64,000 nt of DNA, taken from contig NZ_CP132359.1 of NCBI RefSeq assembly GCF_030758975.1, forward strand, positions 3,617,283-3,681,282, in the 5' to 3' direction. The stretch comes from Bosea beijingensis. GTDB taxonomy: Bacteria; Pseudomonadota; Alphaproteobacteria; Rhizobiales; Beijerinckiaceae. A program made the translations under genes and the position numbers. The notes under the pieces are model-generated. The model saw nothing but the letters and a program-made list of their open reading frames with translations. It made no database searches and was not told where the DNA came from. Numbering within the stretch: position 1 is the first letter of the stretch; each line of letters starts with the position of its first letter. Of the stretch, positions 27,001 through 35,792 are shown piece by piece.

Positions 27001-30000
27001 ATGGAACACGTCTGGTTGCGTGAGGTGGCCGAGCAGTTCGGCATCGCTGGCGGGCTGCGGCAGCTCGGCGGCGAATACGACCTCAACTTCCGCGGCCGGA
27101 CCAGCGAGGGCGACGTCATCGTCAAGGCGATGCGCCCGCAGGGTGAGTCCGCCCTCGTTGACCAGCAATGCGCCGCGATCAGTCACGCCCTCGCCGCCGA
27201 TCCGACACTCCCGCTGCCACGCCTCCTCCCCGCCGAAGGCAAGCGCTTCTGGCAGGAGGTCGCGGATGCTCAGGGCCAGCAGCGCATGGTCTGGGTCCAG
27301 CGCGCCTTCCCCGGCATTCCGATGGGCGAAGCCGGGCCGCAGCCGCCCGCCGTTCTCGCCGAACTCGGCGCACTGACAGCGCGTCTCGATCTCGCACTGC
27401 GCGACTTCAAGGTGACTGCCGCGCCGGATGCCGCAAAATGGGATCTGACCGAGGCCGGCTGGATCAAGCCGCATCTCGACGTGCTGGAAGGTTCGCGCCG
27501 CACGCTGGTGGCGGGGATCGTCGCGGCCTTCGAGGCCCTCAAGCCCGCGCTCGACACGCTGCCGCGCCAGACCATCCATAACGACCTCAACGACTTCAAC
27601 ATCCTCGTCCAGCCGAGCCTCGGCGAGCCTGCCCGGATCAGCGGCCTGATCGATTTTGGCGACATGACCAATGGTCCGCGCGTCTGCGAGATCGCCATCG
27701 CCGCAGCTTACGCCATCCTCGACCACGAGACGCCGGAAGCAGCGCTCGCGGCCTTCGTCGCCGGCTATCACGGCGTCTCGCCCCTGAGCACCGAGGAGAT
27801 CGGCCTGATCTGGCCGCTCGTCCGGATGCGCCTCGCCGTCAGCGTCGTGAACTCGACGATCGAGGCCAAGGGCCGCCCGAACGACCCCTATGTCACGATC
27901 TCGCAGGCCCCGGCCTGGCGGCTCCTCGAAAACCCCGCCATCGACGGCGAGCTGATGGGCGCGCGCCTGCGCAATGCCTGCGGCCTGCCCGTCACCGATG
28001 CCGCCGGCCGCATCGCGAGCTGGATCGCCGCGCAGCGGGGCAGCTTCGCCCCCGTGCTCGGCCGGGCGCTCGATGGCCTGCCGGTGGGCTCGCTCGGCGT
28101 CGCCGAAGCCACGATCCCGCAGAACCCGTTCGACCTGCGCGCCGACGAGGCCCGCAATCTCGGCACCGGGCTCGGCATCACCCAGGAATGGTGGCTCGGC
28201 CAGTATGGCGAGCCGCGTCTGGTCTATACCGACAAGGCCTTCCGCAAGGGCCGCTGGCTCGCATCCAATCGCCGCACAATCCATATGGCGGTCGATGTCT
28301 TCGGACCGGCGGGCGAACCGGTGTGCGCGCCTCTCGCCGGCAAGGTCGCGCTGGCGGAGAACCGCAAGGGTCATCTCGACTATGGCGGCGTCGTCATCCT
28401 CGAACACCGCACGCCCGAGGGCGACGTCTTCCATACGCTCTACGGCCATCTTGCCGCCGATGGCGCAGCCAAGCTGAAGCCAGGCCAGGAGATCGCGGCC
28501 GGCGAGGCCTTCGCCAAACTCGGCCCGGCCGAGGAGAATGGCGGCTGGGAGCCCCATCTGCATTTCCAGCTCGCGCTGACGCTGGACGGCATGGGCCATG
28601 ATTGGCCGGGCGTCGCCGATCCCGACGACTGGGCGCTCTGGCAGGCGATCTGCCCGAACCCTGCCGCCCTGCTCAACCTGCCCGACGAGGTCGTCGCCTA
28701 TCAGGCGATCGACGAGGCCGCGCTGCTGGCCGAGCGCAAGGCCCGGCTCAGTGCCAATCTCAAGCTCAGTTACAAGCAGCCGGTCACCTTCCTGCGCGGT
28801 TGGCGCCACCATCTCTTCGACGCGATGGGCCGGCCCTATCTCGACGCCTATAACAACGTTCCCCATGTCGGCCACGCCCATCCGCGCATCCGCAAGGTCG
28901 CGATGGACCAGCTGGCGCGGATGAACTCCAACACGCGCTACCTGCACCCAGCACCGATGGCGCTGGCGGAACGCCTGACGGCAAAGCTGCCCAAGGAGCT
29001 GGAGGTCTGCTTCTTCGTCAATTCCGGCTCGGAGGCGAACGAACTGGCTTTGCGCCTCGCCCGCGCGGCCAGCGGCGGCTACGACATCGTCACGCCCGAT
29101 CACGGCTATCACGGCAACACCACCGGCGCGATCGACATCTCCGCCTACAAATTCAACAAGCCGAACATGGGCGGCCGCAAGCCCTGGGTACAGCTCGTCG
29201 ACGTCGCCGACGATTATCGCGGCCGCTTCCGCCGCGACGATGCCGACCGGGCGCTGCACTACGCCGAGCAGGTCGATGGCGCGCTCGCTGCCATCGCTGA
29301 ACGTGGCGGCAAGGTCGCGGGCTTCATCGCCGAGACCTTCCCGAGCGTCGGCGGCCAGATCATCCCGCCGCCCGGCTATCTCGCGGCGGTCTACGAGCGC
29401 ATCCGCGCCGCAGGCGGCATCTGCATCGCCGATGAGGTTCAGACCGGGCTCGGCCGCCTCGGCGACTATTATTTCGGCTTCGAGCAGCAGGGCGTGCGGC
29501 CAGACATCGTCGTGCTCGGCAAGCCGCTCGGCAACGGCCACCCGATCGGCGCCGTCATCACCACCCGCGCCATCGCCGAGCGCTTCGCCGAAGGACCGGA
29601 ATATTTCTCGACATTCGGCGGCTCGAACCTCTCCTGCCGCATTGCCTCGGAAGTGCTGGATATCGTCGAGGAGGAAGGACTTTCGGCCAATGCCAAGGCG
29701 ATGGGCGACAAGCTGCTCGCCGGCATGCGCGAACTCGCCGAGCAATACCCTTGCGTCGGCGACGTGCGTGGCATCGGCCTCTTCCTCGGGCTGGAGCTGG
29801 TCACGGATCGCGAAACGCTGGAGCCCGCGACCGATGCGGCGGCCCATGTCATGAACCGCCTGCGCGAGATGCGCATCCTCGTCGGGCGCGAGGGGCCGGC
29901 TGACAACATCCTGAAGATCCGTCCACCGCTGACGATCGGCGCCGACGATGTCGAGATGATCCTCGACCGGCTGAAGATCTGCCTGCGCGAAGTCGAGGCC

Positions 30001-30009
30001 GCGCGCTAG
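27001..30009 (+). CDS. three-domain fusion: aminoglycoside-phosphotransferase-like kinase, M23 peptidase-like domain, class III aminotransferase
   Basis: A 1002-residue protein. Residues 1-330 are an APH/choline-kinase fold with Lys42, HNDLNDFN (193-200, catalytic Asp195) and IDFGDM (218). Residues about 400-540 are an M23 (LytM) fold with His428/Asp432 and HLH (519-521), so the zinc ligands are intact. Residues about 585-1002 are a class III aminotransferase with NSGSEANELALRLAR, ADEVQTGLGR and the PLP Lys in LGKPLGNGHPIG, similar to ethanolamine-phosphate and hydroxylysine-phosphate phospho-lyases. A kinase feeding a phospho-lyase is a logical pair (phosphorylate a hydroxylated amine, then eliminate phosphate). 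ATG at 27001 is 5 bases after GGAG. No signal peptide. Followed by a LysR gene. Confidence 0.88.
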   Translation: MEHVWLREVAEQFGIAGGLRQLGGEYDLNFRGRTSEGDVIVKAMRPQGESALVDQQCAAISHALAADPTLPLPRLLPAEGKRFWQEVADAQGQQRMVWVQRAFPGIPMGEAGPQPPAVLAELGALTARLDLALRDFKVTAAPDAAKWDLTEAGWIKPHLDVLEGSRRTLVAGIVAAFEALKPALDTLPRQTIHNDLNDFNILVQPSLGEPARISGLIDFGDMTNGPRVCEIAIAAAYAILDHETPEAALAAFVAGYHGVSPLSTEEIGLIWPLVRMRLAVSVVNSTIEAKGRPNDPYVTISQAPAWRLLENPAIDGELMGARLRNACGLPVTDAAGRIASWIAAQRGSFAPVLGRALDGLPVGSLGVAEATIPQNPFDLRADEARNLGTGLGITQEWWLGQYGEPRLVYTDKAFRKGRWLASNRRTIHMAVDVFGPAGEPVCAPLAGKVALAENRKGHLDYGGVVILEHRTPEGDVFHTLYGHLAADGAAKLKPGQEIAAGEAFAKLGPAEENGGWEPHLHFQLALTLDGMGHDWPGVADPDDWALWQAICPNPAALLNLPDEVVAYQAIDEAALLAERKARLSANLKLSYKQPVTFLRGWRHHLFDAMGRPYLDAYNNVPHVGHAHPRIRKVAMDQLARMNSNTRYLHPAPMALAERLTAKLPKELEVCFFVNSGSEANELALRLARAASGGYDIVTPDHGYHGNTTGAIDISAYKFNKPNMGGRKPWVQLVDVADDYRGRFRRDDADRALHYAEQVDGALAAIAERGGKVAGFIAETFPSVGGQIIPPPGYLAAVYERIRAAGGICIADEVQTGLGRLGDYYFGFEQQGVRPDIVVLGKPLGNGHPIGAVITTRAIAERFAEGPEYFSTFGGSNLSCRIASEVLDIVEEEGLSANAKAMGDKLLAGMRELAEQYPCVGDVRGIGLFLGLELVTDRETLEPATDAAAHVMNRLREMRILVGREGPADNILKIRPPLTIGADDVEMILDRLKICLREVEAAR

Positions 30010-30099
30010 CGCGGCTGCCACTGCGTCCTCATGTCCCGGCCCGCTTCTGGCGCGGCCGGAGCCGCCATGCCATCCTGCCATGGGCGCGGAGGAGCAGCG

Positions 30100-31050
30100 A
30101 TGGAGCTGAAATGGCTGGAGGACATGCTGAGCCTGTCGACCACGCTCAGCTTCTCGCGCGCCGCCCGTGAGCGCAACATCACGCAATCGGCTCTGAGCCG
30201 CCGGGTCAAGCAACTCGAGGATTGGCTCGGCTCGCCGCTCTTCGATCGCAGCAGCTATCCGATCCGCCTCACCGAGGCGGGCCGGACCTTCCTGCCGCGG
30301 GCGCAGGAAATCCTGAGGCAAATTCAGGTCGCGCGGCAGGAATTGCGTCAACAGCACGAGGATGCCGCGGAAACGCTCATCTTCTCCACGCTGAACACCC
30401 TGTCGCTGACGTATTTCCCCGGCCTCATCCGCCGCATGGAAGAGACGCTCGGCCCCCTGAAGACGCGATTCTGCGACCAGCGCTCCTCCTTCGACGGCAA
30501 TGTCGCATTGCTCAATCGGGGCGACTGCGATTTCCTGCTGACCTATGCGCACGACTCCGTAATGCCGGAGCTCGATCCCGAGCTTTTCATCTATCGCCGC
30601 CTCGGCAGCGAGCGGGCGATCCCCGTCTCGATCGCCGACGGCAATGGCGAACCCGTCCATGCCTTCCGCTGCGGCGACGCGCCGGTGCGGCTGTTGAGCT
30701 ATGGCAGCTCGACCTTCTTCGCGCGGCGGCTCGCCCTGCTCTTCGCCGAGCGGCCGACACCCCTTGTGACCGTCTACGAGAACCCGATGTCGGTCGGTCT
30801 CAAGGCCATGGTCCTGGCCGGACGCGGCGTCGCCTGGGTGCCGGAGAGCCTGGTGATCGAGGAATTGCGCAGCGGCCAGCTCGTGCCGGCCGCCGATACC
30901 TCCTGGTACGTCTCCGCCGAAATCCGGCTCTATCGGGCCAGGCAGCAGGGCCGCCTCCCCGTCGAGCAATTCTGGGCGGCCGTCAGCGAGAGCAGCCGGG
31001 CGACCAGGCCGGAAAGCCCTGCCCGCGCGCCCGTGTCGGCGATAGCGTGA
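30100..31050 (+). CDS. LysR-family transcriptional regulator (HypT-like)
   Basis: A 316-residue LysR protein. The N-terminal HTH MELKWLEDMLSLSTTLSFSRAARERNITQSALSRRVKQLEDWLG (two helices) resembles the HypT/YjiE branch; the effector domain runs from about 95. GGAGGAG precedes the ATG. It lies 90 bases after the kinase-aminotransferase fusion on the same strand and is convergent with the peptide operon (7-base gap), so its most likely target is the fusion gene, but LysR genes are usually divergent from their targets and here the link is only positional. Confidence 0.85.
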   Translation: MELKWLEDMLSLSTTLSFSRAARERNITQSALSRRVKQLEDWLGSPLFDRSSYPIRLTEAGRTFLPRAQEILRQIQVARQELRQQHEDAAETLIFSTLNTLSLTYFPGLIRRMEETLGPLKTRFCDQRSSFDGNVALLNRGDCDFLLTYAHDSVMPELDPELFIYRRLGSERAIPVSIADGNGEPVHAFRCGDAPVRLLSYGSSTFFARRLALLFAERPTPLVTVYENPMSVGLKAMVLAGRGVAWVPESLVIEELRSGQLVPAADTSWYVSAEIRLYRARQQGRLPVEQFWAAVSESSRATRPESPARAPVSAIA

Positions 31051-31057
31051 TCTGCTC

Positions 31058-32083
31058 TCACCCGGGCTGGCGGGCTTCGAGGATCAGGCGCAGCAGGCGG
31101 CCGAAGGCGAAGCGGCTGACCTCCGTGCCCTTGATGTCGGTGTTGACGCGGTGGACGATCACGAGGTCGAGCGACGGGATGACCAGGCAATACTGCCCGC
31201 CGACGCCCTGCGCGCTATAGCTGCCGGCCGGCAGCACGACGCCGGGGAAGCCCGCACCCGAACGCTCCGTCCACCACATGTAACCATAGCCGCCGCGCGG
31301 CCCGGCATCGGAGAGCGGCAAAACGCTGGTGGCGACCCAGTTGGCCGGGATGACCTGCTCATCCTGCCAGCGGCCCTGGCGCAGGAACATCAGGCCGAAG
31401 CGGGCGAGGTCGCGCGTCGACATCCGGAACGGATAGGCCGGATGAACGGAGCAATCGTCCGGCTCCAGCCAGCCGTCGCGGCGCTCGCCGTCGAGGCGGA
31501 AATCCTCCATGCCGAGCGGGCGGCCGATCCGCGCCAGGAAATCGTCGTGGATGCCGGCGCCGGTCAGCGCGGTGAAGATCGTGCCCAGCGCATTGAAGTC
31601 CCAGTTGTTATACAACCAGAAGGCGCCCGGCGGCTGCGAATGGCGCGGCGGCTTGATCGACTTCATCCAGGGGGATTCGTAGCCGGCCGGGTGGAAGATG
31701 CCGGAGCGCGCCGTCAGCAGATCGTAGATCGTCGCGGCCTTCTCCTGCTCGCTCAGTCCTTCCTTGTCGTCGATGCCGAGATCGGCGAGCGTCCGCGACA
31801 TGTCGATCCGGCCGGCCTCCTCATGGATGCCGATCAGGGCGCTGAGGAAGCTCTTGCGGACGGAATGGCACTGGTAGCGATGGGCGAGGTCGCCGCGGCT
31901 CACCACCACGCGCCCGCCCTGCACGATCATCAGCGTCGCCGTCGAAATGGTGTCGGCATAGCGCCAGGCCCGGTCGAGCCCCTCGCGCGACCAGCCGGCC
32001 GTCTCCGGCGCGACGCTCTCCCAGTCCTTCGCCGGCCAATGCTCCGCACCCCGGGCTTTACCCATCATTCCCGCCTCATCCAT
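31058..32083 (-). CDS. serine hydrolase of the beta-lactamase / penicillin-binding class C family
   Basis: A 341-residue hydrolase. The SxxK motif is SVRK (Ser74, Lys77); YNN in LYNNWDFN is the second (YxN) motif; GGQY near 295 is in the place of the KTG box. No signal peptide is seen, so it probably acts in the cytoplasm on peptides, amides or esters (6-aminohexanoate-dimer hydrolase and D-aminopeptidases belong here). GGAGGA precedes the ATG. Last gene of the peptide-uptake run, 26 bases after dppF, which suggests it processes the imported compound. Confidence 0.85.
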   Translation of the reverse strand: MDEAGMMGKARGAEHWPAKDWESVAPETAGWSREGLDRAWRYADTISTATLMIVQGGRVVVSRGDLAHRYQCHSVRKSFLSALIGIHEEAGRIDMSRTLADLGIDDKEGLSEQEKAATIYDLLTARSGIFHPAGYESPWMKSIKPPRHSQPPGAFWLYNNWDFNALGTIFTALTGAGIHDDFLARIGRPLGMEDFRLDGERRDGWLEPDDCSVHPAYPFRMSTRDLARFGLMFLRQGRWQDEQVIPANWVATSVLPLSDAGPRGGYGYMWWTERSGAGFPGVVLPAGSYSAQGVGGQYCLVIPSLDLVIVHRVNTDIKGTEVSRFAFGRLLRLILEARQPG

Positions 32084-32109
32084 CCCATGATCCTCCGCAG
32101 CCCGTCCGC

Positions 32110-32904
32110 CTACGCGATCGGGCGATAGCCGACGCTCGCTTCGAGGAACTCGCGCGTATAGGGCTCATGCGCCCGTCCGGCCCGAACATCCGCCGCGCTC
32201 ATCTCCTCGAGGATGCGGCCCTCGCTCATCATCGCGACGCGCTCGCAGAGATGCGTCACCACCGCGAGATCATGGCTGACCATGAGATAGGTGAGGTCGC
32301 GGTCGCGCCTGAGCTGCTTCAGCAGATTGAGGATTTCCGCCTGCACGGAGACGTCGAGCGCCGAGGTCGGCTCGTCCAGCAGCAGCAGTTCCGGCTCGAT
32401 GATGAGCGCACGCGCGATCGCGACGCGCTGGCGCTGCCCGCCCGAAAGCTCGTGCGGGAAGCGGTAGCGGAAGGACGGCCCGAGGCCGACGGCGGTCAGG
32501 ATCTCGTCGATGCGCTCCTGCGGCCGGTCGAAGCCGTGGATCTTCAGCGGCTCGGCCAGCACATTCTGCACCATCTTGCGCGGATGCAGCGAGGCATAGG
32601 GGTCCTGGAACACCATCTGTACGCGCCGGAAGAAGGCCTTGTCGCGCTTGTGCGGCACCTCGCGGTCATGGAAAGCGATCGAACCGCCATACTCGCTGTT
32701 GAGGCCGGCAAGCGCGCGCAGCACCGTCGACTTGCCGCAGCCGGATTCGCCGATCAGCCCGAAGGCCTCGCCATGCCCAAGCGTGAACGAGACGTCGTCT
32801 ACGGCCTTCAGGGCCGAGGCGCCCCGGCCGAAAATGACCGAGAGATGGCTGACCGTCAGCGCGGCCGGGCGGTTCGCCGCCGGTGTCGTGTCGACAGCAC
32901 TCAT
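32110..32904 (-). CDS. oligopeptide/dipeptide ABC transporter ATP-binding protein (DppF-type)
   Basis: A 264-residue ABC ATPase: Walker A GESGCGKST, Q-loop VFQDPYASL, signature LSGGQRQRV, Walker [12 protein letters not shown], switch His in VSHDLAVV. The DPYASLHPR box is typical of DppF/OppF. It overlaps the upstream ATPase gene by 4 bases. With the 32901-33767 product it forms the heterodimeric motor of the peptide importer. Confidence 0.92.
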   Translation of the reverse strand: MSAVDTTPAANRPAALTVSHLSVIFGRGASALKAVDDVSFTLGHGEAFGLIGESGCGKSTVLRALAGLNSEYGGSIAFHDREVPHKRDKAFFRRVQMVFQDPYASLHPRKMVQNVLAEPLKIHGFDRPQERIDEILTAVGLGPSFRYRFPHELSGGQRQRVAIARALIIEPELLLLDEPTSALDVSVQAEILNLLKQLRRDRDLTYLMVSHDLAVVTHLCERVAMMSEGRILEEMSAADVRAGRAHEPYTREFLEASVGYRPIA

Positions 32905-33767
32905 GCCCGGCTCCCGCTCTGCAGGGTCGGCCCGTCCAGCCAGGCCGGATCGCGGCTCGGCACCTGCAGCATGTCGGCCTGCCGGTCGAGACGCGGCAGG
33001 CTGTCGAGCAGCGCGCGCGTGTAGGGATGGCGCGCATTGCGCAGTTCGCGCGCCGGGATGTCCTCCATGATGCGGCCGGCATACATCACAAGCACGCGGT
33101 CGCAGAAATCCGCCACGAGATTGAGATCGTGGCTGATGAAGATCAGCCCGGCGCCGCGCCGCGTCACCAGTTCGTCGAGGATGCTCAGCACCTGCCGCCG
33201 GATCGTGACGTCGAGCGCCGAGGTCGGCTCGTCCGCTATGATCAGGTCCGGCTCCGGGATCAGCATCATCGCGATCATGATGCGCTGGCCCATGCCGCCC
33301 GAGACCTCGTGCGGGAAGAGCTTGAAGACGCGCGCGGGGTCGCGGATCTTCACGGCCTCCAGCATGGCGAGCGCTTTGGCTTCCGCCTCCTTGCCGCCGA
33401 CCTTGTGGTGCAGCCGGTAGGCCTCGGTGATCTGCTCGCCGACCCGCATCAGCGGATTGAGCGAGAATTTCGGGTCCTGCAGGATCATCGAGATGCGGTT
33501 GCCGCGGATGCTGCGCATCTGGCGCTCGCTGGCGGCGAGCAGGTCGATCCCGTCGAAGGAGAGCTTCCTGGCGGCGATCGTCGCCGCCTTCGGCGTCAGC
33601 TTCAGGATCGTGCGCCCGGTCAGCGACTTGCCGGAGCCGGATTCGCCGACGATGCCGACCTTCTCGCGGCCGACGCTGAAGGAGATGCCGCGCACCGCCT
33701 GAACCGAGCGATGCGCGCCCTTGAAGGTGACGGAGAGGTCCTCGACCTCCAGCAGCGGCTTATCCAT
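32901..33767 (-). CDS. oligopeptide/dipeptide ABC transporter ATP-binding protein (DppD-type)
   Basis: A 288-residue ABC ATPase: Walker [11 protein letters not shown]-loop [12 protein letters not shown], signature VSGGMGQRI, Walker [12 protein letters not shown], switch His in ISHDLNLV. The C-terminus has the [12 protein letters not shown] block of the oligopeptide ATPase extension, though the four-cysteine Fe-S motif of some DppD proteins is absent. It overlaps both neighbours (8 bases with dppC, 4 with dppF), so the operon is tightly coupled. Confidence 0.92.
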   Translation of the reverse strand: MDKPLLEVEDLSVTFKGAHRSVQAVRGISFSVGREKVGIVGESGSGKSLTGRTILKLTPKAATIAARKLSFDGIDLLAASERQMRSIRGNRISMILQDPKFSLNPLMRVGEQITEAYRLHHKVGGKEAEAKALAMLEAVKIRDPARVFKLFPHEVSGGMGQRIMIAMMLIPEPDLIIADEPTSALDVTIRRQVLSILDELVTRRGAGLIFISHDLNLVADFCDRVLVMYAGRIMEDIPARELRNARHPYTRALLDSLPRLDRQADMLQVPSRDPAWLDGPTLQSGSRA

Positions 33768-34692
33768 GACGCGGATCCAGGATATCGCGCAGGCCGTCGC
33801 CGAACAGGTTGAAGGCCAGGCTGGTGATCAGGATGGCGAGGCCGGGAATGCCGGCGATCCAGCCATTGGTCAGGATGAACTCGCGGCCCGAGGCCAGCAT
33901 CGCGCCCCATTCCGGGCTCGGCGGCTGCGCGCCCAGGCCGAGGAAGCCGAGACCGGCCGCCGTCAGGATGATCGACGCCATGCTGAGCGTGATACGCACC
34001 ACGACGGAGGGGATGCACATCGGCACGACATGGCCGAGGATGATCCTAAGCGGCGACGCGCCCTGCAGGCGGACCGCCGCGATATAGTCGGACTTGCGGA
34101 TCGACAGCGTCTCGGCTCGCGCCAGGCGCGCGATCGGCGGCCAGGCGGCGAGCGCGATCGCGATGATCGCATGGTCGATGCTGGGCCCCAGCGCCGCGAC
34201 GAAGGCGAGCGCCAGCACGAGGCTCGGGAAAGCCAGGAAGATGTCGACGATGCGCATCAGCACGGTATCGACCCAGCCGCCGAGATAGCCGGAGGTGGTG
34301 CCGACGATCAGTCCGAGCGGCGCCGCGATCACCGCCGTCAGCATGGCGATGTAGAGCGTGATCCGCGCGCCGAAGACCAGCCGGCTGAAGATGTCGCGGC
34401 CGAGTTCGTCGGTGCCGAACCAATGCGCGCCGGAGGGCCTTTGCAGGCGCTTCGTCAGGTCCTGTGCGTAGATGTCATGCGTCGCGACCAGCGGCGCGAA
34501 CAGCGCCACCAGCACGATCAGCACGATGACGGCGAGGCCGAACATGGCGGCGGGGTTGGCCCTGAGCCGCCACCATTTCAGCGAGAGTTGCTGCATCCGC
34601 GCCTGGAAGGGCGAGGACGGGACGGGCGCCGCGAGCCAGGCCTTGAGGCCTCGCCCGTTGGCCTGGTCGATGGGTTGGGGTGCCATGGCCAT
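33760..34692 (-). CDS. ABC transporter permease (DppC-type)
   Basis: A 310-residue inner-membrane permease with six predicted helices. The N-terminal OppC_N segment holds the first helix (AMFGLAVIVLIVLVALFAPL), followed by FGTDELGRDIFSRL; the EAA loop, which docks on the ATPase, is AVRLQGASPLRIILGHVVP. It begins 3 bases after the dppB stop. Confidence 0.92.
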   Translation of the reverse strand: MAMAPQPIDQANGRGLKAWLAAPVPSSPFQARMQQLSLKWWRLRANPAAMFGLAVIVLIVLVALFAPLVATHDIYAQDLTKRLQRPSGAHWFGTDELGRDIFSRLVFGARITLYIAMLTAVIAAPLGLIVGTTSGYLGGWVDTVLMRIVDIFLAFPSLVLALAFVAALGPSIDHAIIAIALAAWPPIARLARAETLSIRKSDYIAAVRLQGASPLRIILGHVVPMCIPSVVVRITLSMASIILTAAGLGFLGLGAQPPSPEWGAMLASGREFILTNGWIAGIPGLAILITSLAFNLFGDGLRDILDPRHG

Positions 34693-34695
34693 GTC

Positions 34696-35766
34696 TCAGC
34701 GGGTCCGTGGGTCGAAGACCCGGTAGAGCAGGTCGCACAACAGGTTGAGCGTGACGAAGATGACGCCGACGAGCAGCGTGCAGCCGACGACGGCATTCAT
34801 GTCGCCGGCGAGCAGCGCATTGGTCAGGTAGCGGCCGAAGCCGGGCCAGGCGAAGACCGTCTCGGTCAGCACCGCGCCTTCGAGCAGGAAGGCGTAGGAG
34901 AGCGCGACCACGGTCACCACCTGCACGGCGATGTTGCGAAAGGCATGGCCCCAGACCGTGCGCGCCCAGGACAGGCCCTTCACCCGCGCCGTCACCACGT
35001 ATTCCTGGCCGAGCTGCTCCATCATGAAGCTGCGGGTCATGCGGCTGATATAGGCGAGCGAGCTGAAGGCCAGGATCGAGGCCGGCAGGATGATGTGCGA
35101 CACGGCGTTGACGAACATGTCCCAGTTGCCGGCGAGCAGGCTGTCGATCAGCAGGAAGCCGGTGACGGGTTCGAGGTCGAACTCATAGGTGAAGTCGATG
35201 CGGCCCGGCCCGCCGACCCAGCCCAGCGTCGCGTAGAACAGCACGAGCCCCATCAGGCCGAGCCAGAAATTCGGTGCGGAATAGCCGATCAGGCCGACGA
35301 CCCGGACGATCTGGTCGAGCCAGGAGCCGCGATACATCGCCGAGAGCACGCCGAGCGGAATGCCGAAGCTGGTGCCGATCACGATCGCCACGCTGGCGAG
35401 TTCGATCGTCGCCGGGAAGACGCGGGCGATATCGGCCATCACCGGCTTGCCGGTGGTCAGCGCCATCCCGAAATCGAGCTGCAGCACGCCCCAGAGATAG
35501 CGGCCGAACTGGATGTAGAGCGGCTGGTCGAGACCGAGCTGCTTGTACATCGCCTGATAGGCTTCCTGGGTCACGTTGTCGCCGAGCACGGCGACGACGG
35601 GATCGAGCGGCAGCAGGCGGCCGATGAAGAAGGTCAACGCCGCCAGCCCGAGCAGGGTGACGGCGAAGGAGACGAGCGTTCGGCCGGAAGCCTTGAGCCA
35701 GGACGGAAGGATGGTCCGTCCTGGATCGGAGCTCAGGCCGGGTGCCGCGGTGGCGGTCCGGGACAT
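34696..35766 (-). CDS. ABC transporter permease (DppB-type)
   Basis: A 356-residue inner-membrane permease. The first helix is LVSFAVTLLGLAALTFFIGRLLP; the EAA loop is TARVKGLSWARTVWGHAFRN; the C-terminus LYRVFDPRTR is the usual DppB ending. ATG at 35766 has AAGG 8 bases upstream; the frame is open to 35841. A long periplasmic loop (about 195-240) is present, as in OppB proteins. Confidence 0.91.
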   Translation of the reverse strand: MSRTATAAPGLSSDPGRTILPSWLKASGRTLVSFAVTLLGLAALTFFIGRLLPLDPVVAVLGDNVTQEAYQAMYKQLGLDQPLYIQFGRYLWGVLQLDFGMALTTGKPVMADIARVFPATIELASVAIVIGTSFGIPLGVLSAMYRGSWLDQIVRVVGLIGYSAPNFWLGLMGLVLFYATLGWVGGPGRIDFTYEFDLEPVTGFLLIDSLLAGNWDMFVNAVSHIILPASILAFSSLAYISRMTRSFMMEQLGQEYVVTARVKGLSWARTVWGHAFRNIAVQVVTVVALSYAFLLEGAVLTETVFAWPGFGRYLTNALLAGDMNAVVGCTLLVGVIFVTLNLLCDLLYRVFDPRTR

Positions 35767-35792
35767 GGCGATGGCCTTGCTTGCAGATGGCC

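Noticed and set aside
26659..30969. Very long open frame (over 1400 codons) on the minus strand opposite the kinase-aminotransferase fusion and LysR genes
   Set aside because: It is the antisense frame of well-recognised proteins in GC-rich DNA; composition is Arg/Asp/Ala/Gly-rich with no domain, and it runs through several sense genes.
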